Assembly (NCBI GenBank): GCA_003956705.1
Contig: QZCP01000046.1
Span: forward strand, 37,605 to 101,604
Origin: Brevipalpus yothersi
Taxonomy: Eukaryota; Arthropoda; Arachnida; Trombidiformes; Tenuipalpidae
Length of the DNA stretch: 64,000 nt
Direction: 5' to 3'
In this document: positions 45,261 to 57,946 of the stretch, one piece after another
How the letters are laid out: each line of letters opens with the position of its first letter
Numbering within the stretch: the first letter of the stretch is position 1
Program-made: the position numbers and the translations under genes
The notes under the pieces: generated by a model
Told to the model about the DNA's origin: nothing
The model's database searches: none
Seen by the model: the letters and a program-made list of their open reading frames with translations, nothing else

Positions 45261-48200
45261 TCACGATCGACCTATTCCCACGTCTCTAAACGAAACAGGC
45301 TCATTCAATTTAACAATTTTACCAGAGAAAGCAAAATCTCTTATAACCCCTACAAGACCATTCTTGGTGTTAGCCATTCCTCTCAGCATGATAAAATCTG
45401 GTGCTCCACCCAGATACAGACCACCCTTATCAGATGCTTCGATTATGGTAGTTCCCTTGCTCAACCGTGAGAATGTTGATTCTCGATCATCCAAAGAAAC
45501 GGTAACTTTTCGCTTTCGCCTGGACAATGAAATGGTATGATATTGTCCATCGTTGATTCGAGTTTCCGATACCAAAACAATTGATCCTGCACCACCATTA
45601 ATTCTGATCTCTAGTAGACCATTCACGATCGCAAGGGAATAAAAGTGCTGTGCAAAAAAATAAGATGCAATGAGAGATAGATTTTTCTTTCCAGCATTTC
45701 TATTGAATTCTTGAAGAAAATTTTTAAAACTTACAGAATCTTTGAGTCTCGGAATTTGAGAAGGTAATCCAGCGAACGTTGATAGTAGTAGTAATACATC
45801 AGATTGATTAGTAGCAACAGTGAAAGATAGATCATCATCTTCTCGTATTGGATGTCCCTTTAATTCCAAATAGCCCCGTCCATAGAATCGGGCACTTCGC
45901 CATGTTCGATCCTTACATCCGGCCAGAACACCGAAAGACTCGATATTCAGTAGATTCAGAGGTGTTGCATCAATTTGCACTGATTTCATGCAACCCAAGA
46001 ATGGTTTGAAAATCACATTGTGCCAAGCACTCTGTGTAAAGTTGGGCACAACACCACCGAAATATATTTGAACATGATTGAGATCGAGTTGCGGTGAACT
46101 GGATGTTCGCTCAATGTAACCTTCTTTGATTTCATCTTCCACATACAAAGAGCCATGTAGACCCTCTCTTTCGGCTGCCAAGCGAACCCATTTTCCTGTA
46201 TTATATTTTTGTGAGCTTCTCAATTGTAGTCTTGCTGAATTAGCTATTCCTAATTGATAAATGACCACACCACCTTCCAATGCGATGGACACAAAGTCTC
46301 CCGTGTCTGGATTTCCGGTGAAAAAGATCATTGCATTCTCATCAAATGTCTTGAAATGGAAAGCGATCATGTACTTTTCACGATCATAGTGTTGAATTTG
46401 ATCCATCAGAGCATACGATTGGTCACCCTTGAAGAAGAAAGTTTCATGATCATATGGCTCAATGAAACCTTCAACACAGCCACGACAACCCTGGGAAGTG
46501 ATAAAATTCCAGAGACCAATTCGCTTCTCATCGAAGAACACTTCATGAATACAACCTATGAAACGTCGATTACTGATTGCTTTGGTTGTTTGTATTTCGT
46601 CTGGTAAGCTTCCGATATAAAAGTCAGATTGAGAATTGAAATTGGCTCTGGTTCCACGTGAATCGGATGAAGCTGATACAGATTGAAGATCAGGCTTGTG
46701 GGTTGAAGATGATGGGCGAACAATCAGTTGGGCAACATTGTTAATACGAACCACCTCAACCTTGTACCAACCATCGAGACTCTTGTAATTTTTATCCATG
46801 GTTTCAATTCTCAATGGATGCTCAATAGATCTGGGTCCATATCCAAGATTCCATGATAGCCTGATCTTGCGATTAACCATTTCGACACACATGAAATCAC
46901 GTTCATTTAAGCTGATGTTTGAGCTCGATTTTTCAGATATATAGAGCAGTATTGAATTTTGTATTCTATCATCATCGATAGCATAATTCAAACTGATGGA
47001 ATTAGAGGAAGAAGGTTCAGTTTCGGGTCTATAAGATTTATAACAAATATCATCTCGATCAGCTTTCAATGATATTCGGATACTGGAAGCTTTTTGTCTT
47101 GATAACATTATTCGGTGTCTAAGATCAGTCAAATCAATATCCAATCGATCCATCACCTTGTCCACTCTGTCTCGCAAATTTTCGGAGCTCACCAAAAGTC
47201 TTAATGAATCACGAATATTTGCTCGAGCTTGTTCAATTAGTTTGGTTATGTTGTCCAGTCCGGATGCAGTTCCATCCTCCAGCCTTTTCAGGCCTGTTGT
47301 AAGCTCTTGAGTGATTAGATTAACGATTATATCAATTCGAGAATGAATTCGACCAAGATTTTCAAGAGTGGCACTAATTTCTTCATCAGTTTTGCCCATA
47401 ATAGTTTTCATTTGAGTTTCAACTTTTTCAATCTCCTCAATAAGAGTGTTGATTTCCCGGGTAAAACCCGAAAGTTCTCCTTCCAATCGATCAAGTGCAG
47501 CTTTTTTACCATCCAAATCTTGCTTCAATAGAGCAGCTTTATCTTTCAAAGCTTTCGCTGCCTCCAGTAATCGAAGGGATTTTTCTTTTGCATTGGCAGC
47601 CCATTTGAGAACCGATTGATCGGTGCTAGGATAGACTTCTTTGTAAGCTCGCTCAGCAGCCTCATGTGCACGTTGAGCAGATTTTTCCGCTCTATTGATA
47701 GCATCAATAATTCGTTGGTACACATTAGCAGCTACAACAGCGTATCTCGAAACGTTTTCAGTGTCAAAGAAGAGACTCTTGAGATAATCCAATTGATTTT
47801 GTAGCTGTTGAGCATGGCTTCGACAAGCATCCACATGCTTAACGGAATACTCTGGATTCAATCGGAAAAGCTTCTCATATAGTTCTTTCAGTCTCAATGC
47901 AGCATCCCTCAGATGACGTTCCATTCCGGGGAATAGTCCACGTCGAGCATCAAAGTCATCGAGAGCTGCTCGAGCTCGATTGATCAATAGACGAGCTTCG
48001 GCAAGATCTCTTTCAGCTTGCTGACCAAGATCCTCACTTTTTTTCAAATCAGTTATAACGGTATTCTTGAGACGTTGTCCTCGATTTATCGAAGCGATTG
48101 CTACTTGCAATGGCTGCTGGACTCTTTCTTGATTCTCTTTGATAATAGCTGAGAGCAGTTTCATGAGTCTAGTCAGTCGATCAGCCCATTTTTGATCTAA

Positions 48201-51200
48201 TCGAGGAAGTTTTAGGAGTGCAAGAATTCTGTCGAGTAGCGCTTTAGCTTTACGATATTCTCGTTCAGCTTGCTCTCGACGAGGTCCAAAGTTTCGAATA
48301 GTCAATTCGGACAAAATTTGTTCTGCTCGATTCAACATCATGGCCATGTTTGCATCCTGGATAGATCCTTCACCAGCCAATTGACGCAATTGTTTCACAA
48401 TTTTCAACAGTTCATCATGAAGATCTTGCATAAGATCGAGTAAAGCCTCAGCTTCACCAACCGTTTGATGGGCAGCTATATCAGCTTGAGTAGCTCGATT
48501 TTCGAGTTCTTCTTCTAGAAGCATCAACATTTGGGCAAAAGTGTCCAAACCGAAACCAGCACGAATACTTTCCAGTAGATCTCTTCCATTGGCAATGACT
48601 AGTTTACGTTGTTGATATTCTTTGAGGAAATTGTTAAATTTGGCTAGAAGATGGAGGAATTTGATGTACGGTAGCTTGGGCCAATCGGGTGGAAAATCAG
48701 CTAGTGTTGCATTGATGGAATCCAGATCATCTAGGAGTAGACCTTCACAAGGTCCATCACAGCTTATACAGCCTTGTTCTGTTTGCACATGACGTGGTAG
48801 ACAAATGCTACAGTCTCTTCCTCTGAATCCTTCCTTACAAATACATTGGCCAGTTTTTGGATCACAACTATTGCCAATAGAACCGTAAGGTGAACAGTTA
48901 CACGCTAAACAGCGTTCTTTTTCGAGCGGATTACCAAAATAACCTGGAGCACATTTTTCACATCGTTCACCAGTATAGCCTTCTTCACATTCGCAAATAT
49001 AATCACTTGGATTGCCTGGGCGAGTTTCACAAGATTTGGCAAAAGAATGGCCTGGCAGAGGACAAGCACATGGAAGACATGGAATATTTTGAGTTGGATC
49101 ACCATAATGTCCAGGAGCGCAAATATTACAGTATGGTCCAGCTGTATTGCCAGTACAATTGAAACAGTGGCAGGTTTCACGATCACATACATTTGATCGA
49201 TTATTACATTGGCACGGTTCAGCCCAGCCAACAAGATCAATGTAATCTTTGGAATCCAAATAATTTGGCTTACGCTTACGACAGTAGCCAATATTGGGAT
49301 CTTGACATGAGGGTCCAGTATATTGGGGTGGACATCGACACTGTTCCACGCCGATAGCAGTGTAATTCAGTGATGGAGTTCGAATTACATCGGAAGATGT
49401 GTCCATCATCACATCATTGAGAGATGAGGATTGAGTATCTGGTCCATGTGTGGCACGAATGAGAATGTGTTGAACTTTTTGTAGGGCTATCATCATGTGT
49501 TTACGAGTGACCTCTTGTCGAGGATTTTCTGCCATAATCCATGATGATTCATGAAGCTGAACTTTGTGTAAGTTTCCTATGAATGGTGATATGGGTGAAT
49601 AAGATTCTTCTTCGAAATGATAGAACGTTAAACGATGATTGCCCTGGATGATGATTAAGGGATATCTTTTCATCACTTCATCAGGGAAACGAGAACCTCC
49701 TTTCGATTGGACACGGAAAGTTATGAAACCATTGTATGATCCAACATGATCACCAAGAAATTCTTTCGGCAATTGCCAATAGTATGGCTGATCAGTGATT
49801 GAATTACTTCCAATGATAGCATTATCTCCATCCGAAGGAATAACATTGAAACCAAGTCGTGATTCGGGAGGAGTATCTGTGAATCCGAATGAAACTTCTC
49901 TCGGTTGGGCATGAATTGCGTGCCAAAATGTTTTCGATTGATCACATCGAGGTGTTCGCTCGAAACAGAAACAACTGAAACATCCAAATGGATTGGTATC
50001 GGTCAGAGAGAAAGTGGCATCTTTACAACGATCACAACGTCGGCCCATGGTATTTGCTCTACATGGACATTGGCCAGTGTCATCACATTGACAAATCTTG
50101 GGTGGACCATCTTGGAATGAGGTTTCTGGATGAGAATTGAAATTATATCAATTATAGTTTTAATGCTCAGAAAAAAAGGCAAAAATTGATTTACCTGGTC
50201 TCAGTTCAATTCTGCAAGCTTCAATTTTCGTTCCTGGTGGATAGCAATCGCATCGACGACAATTAGGAAAACGATAGAAACCAAAACGACATCGATCACA
50301 ATTGAGTCCTTCAAAGCCATCCAAACACAGACATTGTCCCGTTTTATTGTGACACTGGATAGGATCAACTGATCCTTGAACATTACATTCACACACTTTA
50401 CAGCCAGCCTGAATGTCCAATCCATATGTTCCTGGTGCACAATCTCGACAATCCTTACCGGCAGTGTTTGGTGGACACTCACATTTGCCCGTTTTTGGAT
50501 TACATATGTGATTAGGCTCAAAACATTCGTCACACTTGAGACATCCGGTTGCCGATAGACCATAGTAGCCAGGCTTACATTGATCACATTTCAAGCCACC
50601 AACACCAGGTTTACATTGACACTGGCCTGTGGTTATATCACATTCAGGTGAAATCGAGCCAATCGGATCACAATTACAATTCTCACATCCACGACCTGAG
50701 TCAATGTTCCAAGTTCCCGGAGCACATCGACTACAGTCTCGACCGATAACGTATGGTCTACATTTACATTGGCCAGTGGCTTCATCACAAGTTTCATCTT
50801 CTGAACCTTTCGGATGACAATCGCACGGTGAACATCCTTCCGGTCCAAAGCCATAATAGCCATCCATACACTTGGTACAATGTTGCCCGAAAACTCCCGG
50901 CTTACAGTGGCATTTTCCGGATGCTTGATCACATTCCAACGATTGAGAACCAATCGGATTACATGCACACGCTGGACAATCGAGTTCAATGTTTCCATAG
51001 CCTGGAGCACAAAAATCACAAAATCGACCGGTAAAATTGGGCTTACACGGACATTGTCCAGTTTTCGGATTACACTGGGTATCAAGTGAACCTGGGCCAT
51101 GGCATCCACAAGGTCTACAATCATTGATATCTGGATTGCCCCAATGATCTTTGGGACACTGGTCACACTTCCAGCCGGTAATGTTTCCCTCACATCGACA

Positions 51201-54200
51201 CTGTCCCGTTTTCGAATCACACCAGCCTGGTATGGAAGTATTCACATTTGGTCCACATTCACACGGTAAACATTCGCCACCGGGAACTGTTGGATCCCCA
51301 TAAAAGCCATCCTTACACAGTTCACACTTTTTGCCAGTATACGGATGTTGACATTCATCACACTCATAATCACCATCAGAAGTAGCATGACATGTGGGTG
51401 AAAAATTGTTCGATGGAATAGTAAGTGGACAAGCACATGGTTTACAATCATCAATCTTTCCGGTCACAATTCCATAGAAGCCAGGCTTACATCGGCCACA
51501 ATTGGGACCTTCCGTATTGTGGAGACATTCACTGCATTCACCTGTGTACGGATCACATGAATCGGCATGATTGTTACAATCACACTTAACACACTGACCA
51601 CCAACGAGAACATTGTTCACACGACGATAGCCTGGTGCACATAGTTCACAAGATAGTCCAGCATAGCCTTCCGGACAATTACATGCTTCAGCACCGATTT
51701 GTTTTTGCAAACTTTTCGAATCATTTGAAGCTTTTTCCATTTCAACTTCATAAAGTGATCCTTCAACCTGATCGGTGTGAAATTTGGCTCGAATTAGCAA
51801 TCGTTTGAGATCATAAATGACCAGTGTAAATTCTTCTCTGGTTGCTGGACGAATTTTTCGGCCATCATTGTCCAATATGAACCATTCTTGTTCTCGCAAC
51901 GGAAGAGTTATCAACGCTTTTTTATCCTTGTCCTCATCATCAAGATCATACTTTTTCCAATTATGACCCATCCGTAAATTATTGGGGCCACCTTCAACAA
52001 TAATATCTGGTTCTTCTGTATAGAAACCGGAAACATCTCCTCTCAGTATAGTATAACCAATCAGGAATCTCAAATCTCCACCATAGGAATACAATTTTTC
52101 ACTCAAATATTCTCGAGGTGCCTGCCAATAATACGGTTTCGGAACACTCATATCATCATCAGCGACCACCAGATGATCATCCTTAAGTCCAGGATTAATC
52201 ACTCTTTGGCCATTCAAATCGGACACGCGCCATTCGGGTAGATAAGTGATCGGAGAGGACACAATCTCAATGCCCCAATCACTGGATTTACAGGAAGAAG
52301 TGGCACCAAAACAGAAACACGGTGAACAACCATCCGGATTATCAGCAGCCAAATTGTAAAAACCTGGCTTACATCGGTCACATCGAGGACCTTCCACATT
52401 CTTTTTACAAATACATGGACCATCACAAGTATTGGGATTGATAACACCTTCGTATTTACAGGTACATGGTTCACATCGAGGATAGTTTTTGTATCCAGGA
52501 GCACATGATTCACAATTTTTACCCTGAAAGCCTTGCTTACAAATACAATCTCCAGGAGCAAGACCTTCCAGTGCTTGACTATCATCTTTAATACAAAATT
52601 CTGTGGTTCCACGCCCACGACACTGGCATTCACGACATGGATTGGTAGCATTTTTGGGCATTCCTTTGGGTCGAAAATATCCATCCACACATTGGTCACA
52701 ATTGTTTCCAGTTGTATGATGCTTACAATCCACACAAACACCTCCACCTTGTCGTTTACCGAGAGCATTAATACTGGCATTTCGTGATGCAACACCAGCA
52801 TCGTATACACAATGATCAGAATGACCGTAGCATTCACAAGCTGTGTAAATGGTAAAAAATTACATTAATGAGAAGTTTGAACAATATCGGTAAAGAGAAA
52901 GCGAAAACAAATTATTACCTTCACAAACTGCGGCTTGACGCTTAGTTGCTGGCTTAAATGGCCTCTGATTGAAAAGTGGACAACATTTAATGCAACTATC
53001 TCCACAAGTGTTATGGAGACATTCACATTCTCTTAATTGAGTGACCCTATCAATTGGACACTTTTTGGCATGACCATTACACATACATTGTGCTCCGATC
53101 TCAATTTCACGAAGAGTATAGTATAGTTGATTAGCGGTTGTCTGATTTGATATTGTCGAATATTCGAATGTCATTCGATCCTCGGCAGGTATCAAAAATT
53201 TTTGAAATCGCATACGAATATATCGTGCCTTGATAAATTCTTTGAGAGAACTTGAGAAGAGTTCAGCTCCAGGTCGACCTTCGATGAGATTGACATTGAT
53301 CTGAAGAATTGAGGGAAATTCATTAGTATTCACACAATTATATATAACAATTTTAAAAAATATGAAATTGAACTTACTTCTCCATTCTGCAATTGTCTCA
53401 AATTTGCATGGTGAGCTGTACATATAACATCATCATCAATTCGAAAAGTTGATGGCCGCTGAGTGAAAGGTTTTGTGCCATAATATCGCCAACAATCGCT
53501 ATTACTGTTGGCAAAATATTGCCATGGCTTATAGAAAGTACCATCTATGGAACGTTCAAGTATCCAATTGCCAGGTAGAGGAGAATGAGCAGCTTTAATT
53601 CTAACATAGTGAATATGAAATTCCTGTGGAAAGCAAAGTATGCATGAATTTTTCTCTCTAGAATATAAGCGGCTTCTATCGATGCATGAATGTATAATGT
53701 TTTGGGAACTTACTTGTTTCAAATCGATAGTAATTGTGACATATTCGAAACGTCTTCCACTCTGAAGAGAAGGACTTTGCCACCAACTGCTCGTATTATC
53801 GATCGCATTTGTGATCGGATGTCGTCGATCAGGATTCAGACTAGCTGAGTCACAAACATCACATTCAGATTCTCTGAATAGAAATTAATACAATGGTGTT
53901 AAAATGCTGTGAAAAGTTGCAATTTGATAAAACTCGGCCTCAGTGGACAGGTATATAATGAACAGGACATAATTACAGAAAGTTCAGAAGATGCAAAAAA
54001 TTAACGCTGTTTGAGGAACATATGGTAAGCAATCAAATGGACTATCATATGAGAGGCTCCGAGCGATACAAGAGATCTCATGCAACCAATGAATCGAATA
54101 AATATGGAATATTCACTCACCTTCCATCAGGTCTGTAGTGACAATAAGCTTCTGGGCCACTTTGACCACAGGTTGCATTTGTTGTGATTATAGATTCTTT

Positions 54201-54475
54201 TGCCGCATTAAATATCTCAGGATAAGCTGCTTCAGTCAGCTCCTCTGGACAAAAGTACGAAAAAAAAGAGACAGAAAGTGAAGATTAAACAATTCGAAAG
54301 AGAGAAAGAGAGATTGAATATCGAACAAAGTGGAACGAAAAAAGAAAACAAGAAAAAAAAACTTTGCCCAAGGGTCAAACTAACCGAGGTTCAATCCTGT
54401 GTCCGATCGTCCATTGACCAGAGGCCATGGGACAGCCGAAATTAGTAGACACACAAGCGCACAGAGAAGCAGCAT
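45261..54475 (-). CDS. wb: Laminin alpha-1/2-type chain (wing-blister-like), about 2808 aa, ends after LG3
   Basis: Secreted basement-membrane laminin alpha subunit. Minus-strand exons: 54475-54385, 54244-54121, 53873-53714, 53623-53378, 53300-52919, 52840-50195, 50125-45735, 45647-45261; phases close to 2809 codons. Residues 1-22 are a signal peptide. The LN domain (about 45-274; GPEAYCHYRPDG, CDVCDSASLNPDRRHPIT, PLPGNWILERSIDG) allows laminin network assembly. LE repeats follow, then L4 at about 520-705, a long LE array (about 710-1270), a second L4 at about 1282-1465, LE repeats, a heptad coiled coil (about 1690-2240), and LG1 (about 2243-2425), LG2 (about 2435-2615), LG3 (about 2619-2808). 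Two L4 domains indicate the alpha-1/2 (wb) class rather than the LanA class. The chain stops after LG3 (DVGIGRS), lacking the usual LG4-LG5. The last intron, 45648-45734, is 87 nt and open in frame. Confidence 0.92.
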
Positions 54476-54882
54476 CTTGTTGACTAACGTCAACAAGTAC
54501 AATTATGAAGGTAAGTCCGTTCGATGAAATTTTGGCCATATTTGGTGATAGTGAAAATACAGCAGATACCCACGCGAGAAGAGAGATAGAGAAAGAGAGA
54601 GAGAGAAATATACTCACACATATATACATATATCGTTCCTTGAGTGGGCCATACAGGTAACTGTTTAAGTATTGGTAGTAGTAGTGGTATAAGAGAGAGA
54701 TAGAGAGGTGGCTCTCATGAGATGGGACATACACACATGAGAACACTCTCGAAGACCAAGAAAAAAATATATATACACAAAAAGTGGCCCGAACAACTTT
54801 CCATAAAAGAAGCGAGGAGCCTCATGACCAGCATCCATCTCAACAACCGTTTTCACTAGATAGATACACTTGGTGTGTATGT

Positions 54883-54884
<2 letters not shown>

Positions 54885-54949
<65 letters not shown>
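54885..54949. repeat. (GA)n microsatellite, about 32 units
   Basis: Pure GA run upstream of the laminin gene; reads as (CT)n on the laminin strand. Confidence 0.95.
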
Positions 54950-54957
<8 letters not shown>

Positions 54958-56991
54958 ACAAATTCGGTCAACACTCATGGGACCTCTCATGAATCAAGAT
55001 TATCATCATCATATTTGTTTTTGAGTGAAAATATAACGTTTATATGGAACGAAAAATAAAAGTTTGTGTCGAAACCAGTTCTATTTCTATTTTGGATCAT
55101 GATTGGTGTTATGAGTTAGGTTAGGAGAATATTATAACGGAATCGTAAGCAGATTGAACCGTGGCTTTGCCTCAGATATTTTTTAGACGTAGGATTGAAA
55201 AATTCGCGGGGAAAAAGTAACGAAAATATCAATATCAATACTATGAAAATACACAATCAGGCTGAGCGAATATATCACTTTCTTGTCTTGATTTGATTGA
55301 TAAAATTGACCACAAGTCTATGGTTAGGTCTAAAAATGATTCGAGACATGATGAAGTGTTGACATGTTCCTCAATAAGTGGTGAAACTATGTGTGTACAG
55401 AGTCAATGCCTAGATGATGAAAGGGCATAATAAAACTTAGTTGGATTTAAGTGTTTGTTGGTTGATCTCATTGTGATGCGGTCAAGATTCAATCAACCTA
55501 CAAGTTTTAGATAAAACATGCTTTCAAATCACAATATTTATCAAACATTGTTTACTCTTTTTCCCGCTCAATTTTTCGTTTTTCGATTCAAGCGTCATAA
55601 GGTCAAAGGGTAAAGTCTCCAAATGCTTGTCTGAACCACTTTTCTCTCTCCTTCTACTGATGTAAATATGTTATGTATGGGAGCAGAAAATATTTTAACC
55701 TCTCAAATAATCAGAGATGAAATGTTTTTCCAATATTTTTAGCTAATCAAAATTGTGCAAATTCCTTTAAATCAAGTCATGAGATGATGAGTATTAAAAG
55801 TTTTGCGATAACATTCACCTCATTCCTTCAACATTGATAAAAATAAATTAAATGTCCAATCATGACTGTCTTTGATAATTGAAGAAGAATTTTTTTCATT
55901 ACAAGATTCATCAAATACCAATTCAATTTTTTTGATCAACAATCCGGTAAGTGAGAGTAATTTTCAATATTTCTTCTTATTTTTTTATCAATTTGTATTA
56001 ATATGATTATCATTTGATTGGTCGAAGCATTATCTGAGTGAATGTTTGAGGGGGAAAAATTGGCTACTTTTATTGCTCGAATTCCTAGAAGTTCAGTGAA
56101 TTTCGATAGATTATTGCAATGAGCAGATTGGATGATCAATGATGGAATTGAATATTGTGAACATAAATGGAATGAGTCTCCATATTGCAATTAATTAGAT
56201 ATATTGTCTAATTTTCTAAATTACCATTCCTTTCATAGAGAGGAGATGATTCATTTTCAATTAGCTATATCTTCCGTAACGGCATGTTGAGATGATGGAA
56301 AACAACTTCAATCCATAGTTCCAGCAGGTAGCAGCTCATATTTATGTCTGATCTTTTAATCAATGCATAATCGATAATTCCCATGTGTCAATCAAAACTA
56401 AAGTCGGGAATTCAGTGTCAGACAGGGGTCTGACATTGGAAATAATGTTCATCTTTCCATGTGATCGTTGCAGCAGTAACGGTCCATGGATCGTTACATA
56501 GACAATTAGGAAGTTTGCCTCAGCGAGGAGGATAGATAGAGTTCCATACCATGAACTTTTCAATCACTTTTCACGATAACTTCAGTCATTGAATGACTTT
56601 TTTTGACTATGTGAGTGAATTGAACAAATAGTTTCTCATCATCTCCACGTTCAAGTCTATGGTAAAAACTCATCTCAACTTGTAAGCCTCGATCTATGAA
56701 GAGGAAACAACAATCGCGGAAGTACATGACAAAGATAGCACATTAAAAAATTAAGCTTCACTATTGTGTCCTCGGCAATTTTTTGGAGGACGCTGAATCA
56801 TTAGAAGATACAAGCTATTAAGCTGACTATTATTAAATGGCTCGATAGCAAGCGGAAGGATATATTCAATTTCATTACCATCATCAACCAGTATATACAC
56901 ATGTGTGTATATATACACATGCATCAAACAAGGATTGACATCTCAATAAACATGTAGCTGTCTAGTTTTTCTTTCTCATCTGATGAACTTT

Positions 56992-56993
<2 letters not shown>

Positions 56994-57068
<75 letters not shown>
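56994..57068. repeat. (CT)n microsatellite, about 37 units
   Basis: Pure CT run about 0.9 kb upstream of the sHSP start. Confidence 0.95.
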
Positions 57069-57071
<3 letters not shown>

Positions 57072-57908
57072 TATATTCTGCCCATGAAAGTAGGCCAAAC
57101 GTATCGACCATCTAGATGCACAAACTTATCATCATTCCTAGGGTTTCCATGGATCTCACATTATATATGCTGGTGCAAGGAATCGAAACCATGAGAAGAG
57201 AGAGAGAGAGAGAGAGCAGATAAAATTCTTTCTCTCTCCAAGAGAGAGACTCACTCAATTCTCCCTCTTTAACTTTCTCTCTCTCTCTCGATCGTATATT
57301 TTTGCCATGAGCATCTTGAGCATTCAGCTACTGTGTTTCGTTCTGTGTGTGCTACCAACAATCGAATCGAAAAGCCTGGAAGAAAAAAATACGAGAGAAT
57401 ATTTTTTTTCCTTCCTCCTCGTTCTTACGTATATATATTACACTTACAAGTTGTTAGTTTTTCTTCGATTAATTTTGATCTGATTGCTTAGAACCCTCTC
57501 TTTCATTTACTCTCTTTCTTTTTCTCTCTCGTCCGCCCACAATCATTGACAGCCTTGTACTTGATAGCTCACGCCATAGTAGGAGAGCTGTAAACTGATC
57601 ATATATAAATATAAATTTGAAAAAAGAATTCAAGTGACTTTGAGAACTTGTTTCTCTTTTTCCCACTTTAATTAACCCAGTGAGAAAAAAAAGTGTTTGT
57701 AACCTAACCTTTTGGTTTAAAAAACACTTTTTGTTGAAATTTGTTCTCCTCTCAATTGGTTACTGTTACAAATTTTGTGTGTGTTTCAAGTCGAAAAAGG
57801 AGAAAAATTTGGAAAAAGGAAAAAAACAATCTTTTCAATTTATCAAGTTTCTCTCTCTTTCTCACTTGTTCGTCATCTCTTTTTCTTTTTGGAAAAATAT
57901 AATTTTCA

Positions 57909-57928
57909 TTAGTATAATATTATACTAA
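57909..57928. promoter_or_regulatory. Perfect 20-bp palindrome just upstream of sHSP start codon
   Basis: Half-site TTAGTATAAT followed directly by its reverse complement, with no spacer. It ends 18 bp before the ATG at 57947. It could be a dimeric protein-binding site or, if transcribed, a small 5' UTR hairpin. No clear heat-shock element (alternating nGAAn/nTTCn) was found in the upstream 600 bp by eye. Confidence 0.6.
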
Positions 57929-57946
57929 AAATATTTTGTCTCCATC

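Larger units (their letters stand above)
54476..57946. other. Divergent intergenic region between laminin and sHSP
   Basis: Contains promoters of both divergent genes. Features: (GA)n at 54885-54949 about 0.4 kb upstream of the laminin ATG; a long (CT)n at 56994-57068; a near-palindromic TATACACATGTGTGTATA/TATATACACATGC block at about 56891-56922; opposed GA and CT runs at about 57200-57290; and a perfect palindrome at 57909-57928. A 58-codon frame at about 57307-57483 begins with a signal-peptide-like stretch but has no other support. Confidence 0.55.

Noticed and set aside
50201..52837. Long frames on other frames and the opposite strand of the laminin LE region
   Set aside because: They are shadows of the Cys-rich LE coding sequence, whose codon bias leaves other frames open.
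57307..57483. 58-codon frame starting with a signal-peptide-like MSILSIQLLCFVLCVLPTI
   Set aside because: Short, followed by a low-quality AT-driven hydrophobic stretch, with no stop or splice context supporting a gene. RNA evidence would be needed.
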